A DNA stretch of 64,000 bases from Bifidobacterium tissieri (GTDB lineage Bacteria > Actinomycetota > Actinomycetes > Actinomycetales > Bifidobacteriaceae), in assembly GCF_002259645.1 (NCBI RefSeq), contig NZ_MWWV01000018.1, positions 62,001-126,000 of the forward strand, in the 5' to 3' direction. Made by a program: the position numbers and the translations under genes. The notes below the pieces were generated by a model. The model ran no database searches. It was not told the DNA's origin and was given only the letters and a program-made list of their open reading frames with translations. This document shows, piece by piece, positions 57,090 through 64,000 of this stretch (position 1 is its first letter; the number at the start of each line of letters is the position of its first letter).

Positions 57090-57626
57090 CTACTGGATCT
57101 CGATCGTCTCGATGATCACCGGATCAAGCGGCCTGTCACCCGCGTCGGTGGGAACGCCTTCGAGCTTGTCCACCACCTTGCGGGACTCCTCGTCGGAGAC
57201 CTCGCCGAAGATGGTGTGATGGCCGTCAAGCCACGGGGTGGGGACCGTGGTGATGAAGAACTGGGATCCGTTCGTGCCATGGATCCGTCCGTCGGAACCG
57301 CGGCGCAGACCGGCGTTCGCCATGGCCAGCAGGTACGGCTTATCGAACTTCAGATCGGGAACGATCTCATCGTCGAACATGTAGCCGGGGCCGCCGGTGC
57401 CGGTACCCAGCGGGCATCCACCCTGAATCATGAAATCCTTGATGATGCGGTGGAAGGTCAGACCGTTGTAGAACGGATCGTGGCTGGGCGCACCGGTAAG
57501 CGGATCGATCCACTCCTTGTCGCCCGAGGCTAGGCCAACGAAGTTCTTCACGGTTTCGGGGGCGAGATCGTCGAACAGATCGATACGGATATCGCCTTCG
57601 GAGGTATGCATGATTGCTGTAGTCAT
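57090..57626 (-). CDS. Peptidyl-prolyl cis-trans isomerase (cyclophilin type)
   Basis: Single-domain cyclophilin of 178 residues, cytoplasmic (no signal peptide). Active-site signatures are FYNGLTFHRIIKDFMIQGG (Arg and Phe), GTNGSQFFITT and WLDGHHTIFGEV. Two short insertions are present (GDKEWIDPLTGAPSHDP, and a charged stretch near MFDDEIVPDLK). The ATG at 57626 has no ribosome site; CAGACT ends 7 nt before it. It is divergent from nadE, with 78 bp between them. Confidence 0.92.
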   Translation of the reverse strand: MTTAIMHTSEGDIRIDLFDDLAPETVKNFVGLASGDKEWIDPLTGAPSHDPFYNGLTFHRIIKDFMIQGGCPLGTGTGGPGYMFDDEIVPDLKFDKPYLLAMANAGLRRGSDGRIHGTNGSQFFITTVPTPWLDGHHTIFGEVSDEESRKVVDKLEGVPTDAGDRPLDPVIIETIEIQ

Positions 57627-57633
57627 ACCCTAA

Positions 57634-57639
57634 AGTCTG
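57634..57639 (-). promoter_or_regulatory. -10 hexamer of putative leaderless cyclophilin promoter
   Basis: Minus-strand CAGACT, 7 nt before the ATG at 57626. It lacks the first T of the consensus. Confidence 0.35.
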
Positions 57640-57691
57640 TCATGTGTATGGGACGCTCCCGTCGGGACACGTCGCGGGAGCACTGGGAGGC

Positions 57692-57697
57692 TAGGAT
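57692..57697 (+). promoter_or_regulatory. -10 hexamer of putative leaderless nadE promoter
   Basis: TAGGAT ends 7 nt before the ATG at 57705. GGGAGG at 57685-57690 is too far (14 nt) to act as a Shine-Dalgarno. Confidence 0.5.
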
Positions 57698-57704
57698 ATT
57701 GGCT

Positions 57705-59399
57705 ATGAGTGAGATTCGTTTTGCACTGGCCCAGATTGATACCTGCGTGGGGGACCTCGACGGCAATGCCTCGAAAGTACTCGACTATTCCCGTCGTGCT
57801 GCGGCCGAACACGCCGATGTGGTGGTGTTCCCCGAGATGACGTTGACCGGATACCCCATCGAGGATCTGGCATTCCGTGCCACATTCCGCAAGGCGGCCT
57901 GGGACAGGGCCGACCGTCTAGCCGAGCAGCTTGCCGACGAGGGCATGGGCGAACTGTATGTGGTGGTGGGAACCGTGGGAACCGAACGTAGCGCACTGCT
58001 GCCGCAGAATCGTCTTGTGGTGCTGCACCGGGGCGTGGTATGGGCCGGGTACGACAAGCACTTCCTGCCCAATTACGGCGTGTTCGATGAGTTCCGTATC
58101 TTCACTCCGGGCACGCATTCCCTGGTGTTCGAAGTGAACGATCGCCGTATCGGCGTGGCCATCTGCGAGGACATCTGGCAGGATGGCGGCCCTGTTGCCG
58201 AACTTGCTGGGGAGCATATCGATGTTCTGCTGACGATCAACGGTTCCCCGTATGAGGAGGGGAAGGGACACCTTCGCGTGGACATCGCCCAGCGGCGCGC
58301 CCATGAGGTCGGCGCCCCGCTGATCTACCTCAATCAGGTGGGAGGACAGGACGATCTGGTGTTCGACGGGGCCAGCTTCGTCATTGATCGGGATGGCACG
58401 ATGCTGGAGCGGTCTCCGCAATTCATGGAGGACCTGAGCTTCTGGACACTGCCTGAGTCCGATGATCACGATGGACTGGTGTCCACCATCGCCGATGTGC
58501 TGGATCCGGACGAGGAGGTGTATACCGCCTGCGTACTGGGTCTGAGGGATTACATGGTCAAGAACGGCTTCCATGGAGTGGTACTAGGACTTTCTGGTGG
58601 CATCGACTCCGCATTGGTGGCTGCCATGGCGGCGGATGCGTGCGGAGGGGAGAACGTGTGGGGCGTTTCCATGCCGAGCATGTACTCCTCGGATGGGTCC
58701 AAGGATGATGCCGCCGATCTGGCCGACAACATCGGAGCCCATTACGATATCCAACCCATTGAACCACTGTTCAACGCCTATCAGGATCAACTCGATCTCG
58801 ACGGCGTCGCCGCGGAGAACCTTCAGGCCCGCATTCGAGGCGTCATCGTCATGGCGTACTCGAACGAGAAGGGGCTGCTTGCCCTGGCGACCGGCAACAA
58901 GAGCGAACTGGCGTGCGGATACTCCACGATCTACGGCGACGCCGTCGGTGGATACGCTCCGATCAAGGATCTGCTCAAAACCCGTGTCTGGCAGCTCGCA
59001 CGCTGGCGCAACAAGGCCGCCAAACAGGGGATCGGCATCGGAGGACTGCATCTGGTCGGCAATGAGGCGGGGGACCCTGGAACTCAGGTGGATGAGATCA
59101 TCCCCGTCAATTCCATCGTCAAGCCGCCGAGCGCCGAGCTGCGTCCCGGACAGAAGGATTCGGATTCCCTGCCTGAGTACGATCTGCTCGATAAGGTGCT
59201 CGCCGCATACATTGAGCATGCTCATGGGCGTGCCGATCTGCTGGACGACGGATTCGACGAGAAAACCGTGGATACCGTCATGCGTCTGGTGGACCGTGCC
59301 GAGTGGAAGCGACGCCAGTATCCTCTGGGTCCGAAGGTGACGTCCCTGGCGTTCGGACGCGATCGTCGTCTGCCCATCACCAGTCGTTTTCGCGAATAG
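57705..59399 (+). CDS. nadE: Glutamine-dependent NAD+ synthetase
   Basis: Two-domain NAD synthetase, 564 residues, converting deamido-NAD, ATP and glutamine into NAD+. The N-terminal nitrilase-type amidase has its triad in VVFPEMTLTGYP (Glu), YDKHFLPNYGVFDE (Lys) and VAICEDIWQDGG (Cys). The C-terminal synthetase has LGLSGGIDSALVAAMAADA, and later LATGNKSELACGYSTIYGD. The start MSEIRFALAQ at 57705 is set by homology to the family N-terminus; the frame is open to 57606. Confidence 0.94.
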   Translation: MSEIRFALAQIDTCVGDLDGNASKVLDYSRRAAAEHADVVVFPEMTLTGYPIEDLAFRATFRKAAWDRADRLAEQLADEGMGELYVVVGTVGTERSALLPQNRLVVLHRGVVWAGYDKHFLPNYGVFDEFRIFTPGTHSLVFEVNDRRIGVAICEDIWQDGGPVAELAGEHIDVLLTINGSPYEEGKGHLRVDIAQRRAHEVGAPLIYLNQVGGQDDLVFDGASFVIDRDGTMLERSPQFMEDLSFWTLPESDDHDGLVSTIADVLDPDEEVYTACVLGLRDYMVKNGFHGVVLGLSGGIDSALVAAMAADACGGENVWGVSMPSMYSSDGSKDDAADLADNIGAHYDIQPIEPLFNAYQDQLDLDGVAAENLQARIRGVIVMAYSNEKGLLALATGNKSELACGYSTIYGDAVGGYAPIKDLLKTRVWQLARWRNKAAKQGIGIGGLHLVGNEAGDPGTQVDEIIPVNSIVKPPSAELRPGQKDSDSLPEYDLLDKVLAAYIEHAHGRADLLDDGFDEKTVDTVMRLVDRAEWKRRQYPLGPKVTSLAFGRDRRLPITSRFRE

Positions 59400-59435
59400 G
59401 AGTGAATAATAGGGAATCGGAAAGGAACGGAATCC

Positions 59436-59618
59436 ATGGCATCGAATGACAAGAAGTGGTATTTCAACACGCGTACGGAACAGGCCGAACTCGGTCCGAA
59501 GTCCCCGATATCGGAGCGTATGGGACCGTATGACACCGAAGAGGACGCGCTGAACGCGTGGAAGATCGTCGAGGAACGCAACCGCAAGTGGGAGGAACAG
59601 GATCGTGGATGGCGCTGA
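59436..59618 (+). CDS. Small conserved SPOR-like protein
   Basis: A 60-residue soluble protein beginning MASNDKKWYFNTRTEQAELG, continuing with a central SERMGPYDTEEDALNAWKIV and a charged end rich in Glu, Arg and Trp. Small proteins of this form are common in actinobacteria; the central part resembles a SPOR-type GPYxTxxxA motif, but function is unknown. They are sometimes mislabelled methionine aminopeptidase. AAAGGAAC precedes the ATG at 59436. It lies 36 bp after nadE, so it may be co-transcribed, and a strong terminator follows. Confidence 0.8.
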   Translation: MASNDKKWYFNTRTEQAELGPKSPISERMGPYDTEEDALNAWKIVEERNRKWEEQDRGWR

Positions 59619-59670
59619 GCGCTTGATCTGAAGCAGTCCTGATCACTCTCTAAAGCGAGTCTGATGGAGT

Positions 59671-59720
59671 GCGTGTGAGCCGCCTTACAGAGAGCTGTGA
59701 AGCGGCTCACACGCGTTTTG
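59671..59720 (+). terminator. Terminator after the small SPOR-like gene
   Basis: GCGTGTGAGCCGC (59671-59683) pairs perfectly with GCGGCTCACACGC (59702-59714) around an 18-nt loop, followed by GTTTTG. Confidence 0.8.
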
Positions 59721-59735
59721 TGAGCTGTCTCATAA
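59718..59735. promoter_or_regulatory. Rex-like operator candidate upstream of pflB
   Basis: TTGTGAGCTGTCTCATAA matches 11 of 14 fixed positions of the Rex consensus (TTGTGAA-N4-TTCACAA) and is itself an inverted repeat with one mismatch. A further half-site TTGTGAA is at 59751-59757. Rex senses the NADH/NAD+ ratio and controls fermentation genes in many Gram-positives. Confidence 0.45.
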
Positions 59736-59807
59736 AGGCAAGGGAAAGCCTTGTGAAATGTGAGGAACGTCACGCGTAAACGGCTATTTTCCGGGTCATA
59801 GGCCGCA

Positions 59808-59813
59808 TAGAAT
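59808..59813 (+). promoter_or_regulatory. -10 hexamer for pflB
   Basis: TAGAAT, about 57 nt before the ATG. A poor TATTTT-like element is at the -35 distance. The Rex-like site lies 75-90 bp upstream. Confidence 0.4.
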
Positions 59814-59869
59814 AGTCAGTGACAACGGAGTGATGACGCGACGTTGCAAATCCTCAACAAGGAGCGAAT

Positions 59870-62245
59870 ATGACAGCAGTAGATGCCACCAAGGTTTCTG
59901 CCGAAGACCTCCAGGCCAAGGCTTGGGCCGGCTTCAACGGCGGCGACTGGCAGAACGAAATCGATGTCCGTGACTTCATCCAGAAGAACTTCACCCCCTA
60001 CGAGGGCGACGAGTCCTTCCTGGCCGACGCCACCGACAAGACCAAGCATCTGTGGAAGTACCTCGACGACAACTACCTCGCCGTGGAGCGCAAGCAGCGC
60101 GTCTACGACGTGGACACCCACACTCCTGCCGGCATCGACGCTTTCCCGGCAGGCTACATCGACAGCCCTGAGGTCGACAACGTGATCGTTGGTCTGCAGA
60201 CCGACGTCCCCTGCAAGCGCGCCATGATGCCGAACGGTGGTTGGCGTATGGTCGAGCAGGCCATCAAGGAAGCCGGCAAGGAGCCTGATCCGGAGATCAA
60301 GAAGATCTTCACCAAGTACCGCAAGACCCACAACGACGGCGTCTTCGGCGTGTACACCAAGCAGATCAAGGTTGCCCGCCACAACAAGATCCTCACCGGT
60401 CTGCCGGACGCCTACGGCCGTGGCCGCATCATCGGCGACTACCGTCGTGTTGCCCTGTACGGTGTGAACTACCTGATCGAGCAGAAGAAGAAGGATAAGG
60501 ACTCCATTCCTTACCGCAACGACTTCACCGAGACCGAGATCGAGCACTGGATCCGCTTCCGCGAGGAGCACGACGAGCAGATCAAGGCCCTCAAGCAGCT
60601 GATCAACCTCGGTAACGAGTACGGTCTGGACCTGTCCCGCCCGGCTCAGAACGCTCACGAGGCCGTGCAGTGGACCTACATGGGCTACCTCGCCTCCATC
60701 AAGAGCCAGGACGGCGCCGCCATGTCCTTCGGCCGTAACTCCGCCTTCTTCGATTGCTACTTCGAGCGCGATCTGAAGGCCGGCCTCATCACCGAGACCG
60801 ATGCTCAGGAGATCATCGACAACATCGTGATGAAGCTGCGTATCGTCCGCTTCCTGCGCACCAAGGATTACGACAACATCTTCTCCGGTGATCCGTACTG
60901 GGCCACCTGGTCTGACGCCGGCTTCGCCGACGACGGCCGCGCCATGGTCACCAAGACCTCCTTCCGTCTGCTTGCCACCCTGACTCTCGAGCACCTCGGA
61001 CCTGGCCCTGAGCCGAACATCACCATCTTCTGGGATCCGAAGCTGCCGGAAGGCTACAAGCGCTTCTGCGCCAAGATCTCCATCGACACCTCCGCCATCC
61101 AGTACGAGTCCGACAAGGAAATTCGTGGTCACTGGGGCGACGATGCCGCCATCGCCTGCTGCGTGTCCCCGATGCGTGTTGGCAAGCAGATGCAGTTCTT
61201 CGCCGCTCGTGTGAACTCCGCCAAGGCTCTGCTGTACGCGATCAACGGTGGCCGCGACGAGATGACCGGCATGCAGGTCATCGACAAGGGCGTCATCGAT
61301 CCGATCGCTCCGGAAGCCGACGGCACTCTGGATTACGCCAAGGTCAAGAACAACTACGAGAAGGCTCTTGAGTGGCTGTCCGAGACCTACGTGCAGGCTC
61401 TGAACATCATTCACTACATGCACGATAAGTACGCCTACGAGTCCATCGAGATGGCTCTGCACGACAAGGAAGTGTACCGTACCCTTGGTTGCGGTATGTC
61501 CGGTCTGTCCATCGCCGCCGACTCCCTGGCTGCCATCAAGTACGCCAAGGTGTACCCGATCTACAACAAGGACGCCAAGAACCTCGAAGGCCACGAGTAC
61601 GAGTACGTCGAGGGCGCCGATGACGATCTGGTGGTCGGCTACCGCACCGAGGGCGAGTTCCCGATCTACGGTAACGACGACGACCGCGCCGACGACATCG
61701 CCAAGTGGGTTGTGTCCACCGTCATGGGCCAGGTCAAGCGCCTCCCCGTGTACCGTGGTGCCGTCCCGACCCAGTCCATCCTGACGATCACCTCCAACGT
61801 GGAGTACGGCAAGAACACCGGTTCCTTCCCGTCCGGCCACAAGAAGGGCACCCCGTACGCTCCGGGCGCCAACCCGGAGAACGGCATGGACTCCCACGGC
61901 ATGCTGCCGTCTATGTTCTCCGTCGGCAAGATCGACTACAACGATGCTCTCGATGGCATCTCGCTGACCAACACCATCACCCCTGACGGTCTTGGCCGCA
62001 ACGAGGAAGAGCGCATCAACAACCTGGTCGGCATCCTGGATGCCGGTAACGGCCACGGCCTCTACCACGCGAACATCAACGTTCTGCGCAAGGAGACCAT
62101 GGAGGACGCCGTTGAGCACCCCGAAAAGTACCCGCACCTGACCGTGCGTGTCTCCGGCTACGCTGTGAACTTCGTGAAGCTTACCAAGGAGCAGCAGCTC
62201 GACGTCATCTCCCGTACCTTCCACCAGGGAGCCGTCACCGACTGA
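59870..62245 (+). CDS. pflB: Pyruvate formate-lyase (formate C-acetyltransferase)
   Basis: Glycyl-radical enzyme of 791 residues that splits pyruvate with CoA into acetyl-CoA and formate, giving bifidobacteria acetate, ethanol and formate. The catalytic cysteine pair is in [16 protein letters not shown] near residue 425. The radical Gly is in [18 protein letters not shown] near the C-terminus. Codon use is strongly biased to a few C-ending codons, as for highly expressed genes. AAGGAG precedes the ATG at 59870. The activase gene follows after an attenuator-like hairpin. Confidence 0.97.
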   Translation: MTAVDATKVSAEDLQAKAWAGFNGGDWQNEIDVRDFIQKNFTPYEGDESFLADATDKTKHLWKYLDDNYLAVERKQRVYDVDTHTPAGIDAFPAGYIDSPEVDNVIVGLQTDVPCKRAMMPNGGWRMVEQAIKEAGKEPDPEIKKIFTKYRKTHNDGVFGVYTKQIKVARHNKILTGLPDAYGRGRIIGDYRRVALYGVNYLIEQKKKDKDSIPYRNDFTETEIEHWIRFREEHDEQIKALKQLINLGNEYGLDLSRPAQNAHEAVQWTYMGYLASIKSQDGAAMSFGRNSAFFDCYFERDLKAGLITETDAQEIIDNIVMKLRIVRFLRTKDYDNIFSGDPYWATWSDAGFADDGRAMVTKTSFRLLATLTLEHLGPGPEPNITIFWDPKLPEGYKRFCAKISIDTSAIQYESDKEIRGHWGDDAAIACCVSPMRVGKQMQFFAARVNSAKALLYAINGGRDEMTGMQVIDKGVIDPIAPEADGTLDYAKVKNNYEKALEWLSETYVQALNIIHYMHDKYAYESIEMALHDKEVYRTLGCGMSGLSIAADSLAAIKYAKVYPIYNKDAKNLEGHEYEYVEGADDDLVVGYRTEGEFPIYGNDDDRADDIAKWVVSTVMGQVKRLPVYRGAVPTQSILTITSNVEYGKNTGSFPSGHKKGTPYAPGANPENGMDSHGMLPSMFSVGKIDYNDALDGISLTNTITPDGLGRNEEERINNLVGILDAGNGHGLYHANINVLRKETMEDAVEHPEKYPHLTVRVSGYAVNFVKLTKEQQLDVISRTFHQGAVTD

Positions 62246-62284
62246 TCGCTAGTCCGATCAGCACCGTGTGAGCGGTGATATGCC

Positions 62285-62320
62285 GGGGGCGGGGCACGTA
62301 AATGTCCCGCCCCCATTTTG
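62285..62320 (+). terminator. Attenuating terminator between pflB and pflA
   Basis: GGGGGCGGGGCA (62285-62296) pairs with TGTCCCGCCCCC (62303-62314), twelve pairs with one wobble, loop CGTAAA, tail ATTTTG. It lies just before the pflA ribosome site, so some read-through must supply pflA. Confidence 0.75.
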
Positions 62321-62340
62321 TCGTAGAAAAGAGGACGCCG

Positions 62341-63222
62341 ATGTCTGAGAACGTGCAGTTTAAAACCACCAATCCGCATATGCTTAAGTCCAACAAGGAC
62401 TATGCCAGCCAAACATTGATGGGGGGCCTCTCCGGATTCGAATCGCCGATCGGCCTCGATCGACGTGACCGCATTCACGCATTGAAATCAGGAGACATCG
62501 GATTCGTTCATTCATGGGATATCAATACTTCCGTTGACGGTCCGGGAACTCGCATGACTGTGTTCATGAGTGGTTGTCCGTTGCGTTGCCAGTATTGCCA
62601 GAATCCGGATACGTGGAAGATGCGTGACGGTAAGCCTGTGTACTTCGACGCCATGGTCAAGAAGATCAGTCGTTATGCCGATCTGTTCAAGGCGACCGGG
62701 GGTGGTATCACATTTTCCGGTGGTGAATCCATGATGCAGCCGGCATTTGTCTCCCGTGTATTCCGTGCCGCCAAGGAAATGGGCGTACACACCTGCCTTG
62801 ACACGTCTGGATTCCTCGGTGCGAGCTACACCGACGAACAGCTGGATGACATTGATCTCTGCTTGTTGGATGTCAAATCCGGCGATGAGGCGACCTACAA
62901 GAAGGTCACCGGCGGCATTCTTCAGCCGACCATCGATTTTGGACATCGTCTTGCGGAACGTGGCGTCAAGATGTGGGTGCGTTTCGTGCTGGTGCCCGGC
63001 CTGACCGATTCCGAAGACAACGTCGAGAATGTGGCGAAGATCTGCGCTTCGTTCGGTGACGCGCTCGAGCACGTCGATGTGCTCGGCTTCCATCAGCTGG
63101 GTCGACCCAAGTGGCATGAGTTGCGCATTCCCTATCCTCTTGAGGATGCCAAGGGCCCGTCTGCCAAGCTTCGCGCACGCGTGGTCAAGCAGTTCGAAAG
63201 CCACGGACTTACCGTGTACTGA
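62341..63222 (+). CDS. pflA: Pyruvate formate-lyase activating enzyme (radical SAM)
   Basis: Radical SAM activase of 293 residues that abstracts hydrogen from the PflB glycine. The Fe-S cluster motif is MSGCPLRCQYCQNPDTW, with the CxxxCxxC spacing, near residue 80. GGGITFSGGESMMQP (the GGE motif) and LDTSGFLG follow. An N-terminal extension of about 55 residues precedes the conserved core. AGAGGA precedes the ATG at 62341; 62302 lies inside the hairpin and is not used. It needs reduced flavodoxin or ferredoxin as electron donor. Confidence 0.95.
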   Translation: MSENVQFKTTNPHMLKSNKDYASQTLMGGLSGFESPIGLDRRDRIHALKSGDIGFVHSWDINTSVDGPGTRMTVFMSGCPLRCQYCQNPDTWKMRDGKPVYFDAMVKKISRYADLFKATGGGITFSGGESMMQPAFVSRVFRAAKEMGVHTCLDTSGFLGASYTDEQLDDIDLCLLDVKSGDEATYKKVTGGILQPTIDFGHRLAERGVKMWVRFVLVPGLTDSEDNVENVAKICASFGDALEHVDVLGFHQLGRPKWHELRIPYPLEDAKGPSAKLRARVVKQFESHGLTVY

Positions 63223-63275
63223 TTTCGTTCCCTTCCCCAGATCGAGTGCCGCTTGGAACGATCTGAGGAATGACG

Positions 63276-63318
63276 CATGATCCTCGTCCATTGCATGGAC
63301 GGGGATCATGTTGCTTTC
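63276..63318 (+). terminator. Terminator after pflA
   Basis: CATGATCCTCGTCC (63276-63289) pairs with GGACGGGGATCATG (63297-63310), fourteen pairs with one wobble, followed by TTGCTTTC. The remaining 63319-63471 shows nothing further that I recognise. Confidence 0.7.
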
Positions 63319-63471
63319 GAGGCATTTGCAGTGTTCGAGCCGGCTTTCCGTTTGGGATGTACGCCATAACGACATGGCTCCGATTAGGAGCATGACGGCA
63401 TCCGATGGACTGGCCTTGACGCAATCCGGCGAAAAGGCACCCGAAATACAGGCGACAGCGGACGTGACTAC

Positions 63472-63477
63472 TAATGT
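63472..63477 (+). promoter_or_regulatory. -10 hexamer of putative leaderless DUF3000 promoter
   Basis: TAATGT ends 7 nt before the ATG at 63485; the alternative TACTAA (63469-63474) lies 10 nt away. No Shine-Dalgarno is visible. Confidence 0.4.
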
Positions 63478-63484
63478 TGGGTAT

Positions 63485-64000
63485 ATGGCCGAGATATTCA
63501 CGTTCCCTATCGGCCGGTCATCGCAGACCGCCGGTGCTTCGCGTGCAGCCTCCATCGAGGATGATCGTGGAATGACGGTGCCCAGCAATGTGTTGCGCTC
63601 CGTTGAATCGGTGCGTGCCATGAGGCAGCGTTCCGGCGTCATATATCGCGAGATTCCTGTGCCCCTGACGTTGTCGGACTACGGGATCGGTGCTCAGATC
63701 GACGTCAACAATGGATCCCCTGTTCATTCCTGCGGGTGGATCATGGTGTTGTATTCCGAACATCCTCGAACCGAATGGGGGTCGAGATGGCGGTGCGTGG
63801 CTTACGGTTCGGTGAGAATTTCCGGTTCCGAACACAATGGTCTGACCCCGCCGATGATGTGGGATTGGCTGGAGCGTTCCATTACGGGAATCAACGAGGA
63901 AACCCTTGGTGGTACGGTAAGTCTGAATCGCAACACGTCCTTTGGATCGCTGTCCGACCCGGCGGGAGATCCTCCGCGTTTCGATTGCGAGCTACGAGTC
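63485..64000 (+). CDS. DUF3000 family protein, C-terminus cut by window edge
   Basis: The first 172 codons of a gene starting MAEIFTFPIGRSSQTAG. The core matches the actinobacterial DUF3000 family: MRQRSGVIYREIPVPLTLSD, SRWRCVAYGSVRISG, WDWLERSITG, then GTVSLNRNTSFGSL. Function is unknown; in related genomes the gene commonly sits just before one for a ribonuclease D-like protein. No signal peptide or membrane helix. There is no stop before the window ends. Confidence 0.85.
   Translation, partial: MAEIFTFPIGRSSQTAGASRAASIEDDRGMTVPSNVLRSVESVRAMRQRSGVIYREIPVPLTLSDYGIGAQIDVNNGSPVHSCGWIMVLYSEHPRTEWGSRWRCVAYGSVRISGSEHNGLTPPMMWDWLERSITGINEETLGGTVSLNRNTSFGSLSDPAGDPPRFDCELRV

Overview
This is a 64 kb piece of a high-GC actinobacterial chromosome, almost certainly a Bifidobacterium. 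The evidence is the gene content and order: a PASTA-domain kinase, polyprenyl synthase and HrdB/SigA-type sigma factor; split parE and parC; SepH, DUF4193, dut and relA; gluABCD; pflB-pflA followed by a DUF3000 gene. DUF3071/SepH, DUF4192, DUF4193 and DUF3000 are actinobacterial families. Pyruvate formate-lyase with no respiratory genes in view fits a fermentative anaerobe. I saw no phage, insertion sequence, CRISPR array, tRNA or rRNA. It reads as ordinary core genome, and both ends cut through genes.

Layout. 1-3.0 kb (minus strand): Ser/Thr kinase with PASTA repeats, truncated by the window edge, and a polyprenyl diphosphate synthase. 3.2-9.2 kb (plus): DUF4192-like gene, rpoD, parE, then a 43-bp element with two inverted DnaA boxes and a gene I do not recognise. 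9.3-11.3 kb: rbsK and a LacI-type regulator. 11.3-16.1 kb: lhr helicase. 16.3-18.9 kb (minus): parC, convergent with lhr. 18.9-24.6 kb: an alkaline-phosphatase-superfamily hydrolase, sepH (minus), DUF4193, dut, relA. 24.8-29.6 kb: DUF349 gene (minus), divergent from hisS-aspS. 29.7-34.0 kb: YbaK-type tRNA deacylase and gluABCD. 34.1-42.6 kb: kdp locus with a structured leader, two 30-residue membrane peptides, kdpABC and kdpDE. 42.7-50.2 kb: UbiE-like methyltransferase, secreted 5'-nucleotidase, PPK2, DUF3516-type helicase, rarA. 50.5-54.3 kb: MHS-family transporter, aminotransferase and 2-hydroxyacid dehydrogenase, each behind a palindromic operator candidate. 54.4-57.6 kb (minus): metQ-metN-metI and a cyclophilin. 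57.7-63.2 kb: nadE, a 60-residue protein, pflB and pflA. 63.5-64 kb: DUF3000 gene, truncated.

How it works together. The window supplies nucleic-acid maintenance (ParC/ParE, Lhr, DUF3516 helicase, RarA, Dut), translation (HisRS, AspRS, deacylase), stress signalling (RelA, PknB, PPK2), solute import (glutamate-type, methionine-type, potassium, one MHS carrier) and the fermentative PFL node.

The most striking recurring feature is transcriptional. About ten genes lack a usable Shine-Dalgarno sequence and have a TAnnnT-like -10 hexamer ending 6-8 nt before the start codon, which predicts leaderless mRNAs. Other non-coding items worth attention are the DnaA-box palindrome, a terminator-like structure in the kdp leader, a Rex-like site upstream of pflB, and three palindromic operators at 50.4, 51.9 and 53.2 kb. 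I found no clear undescribed multi-gene system.
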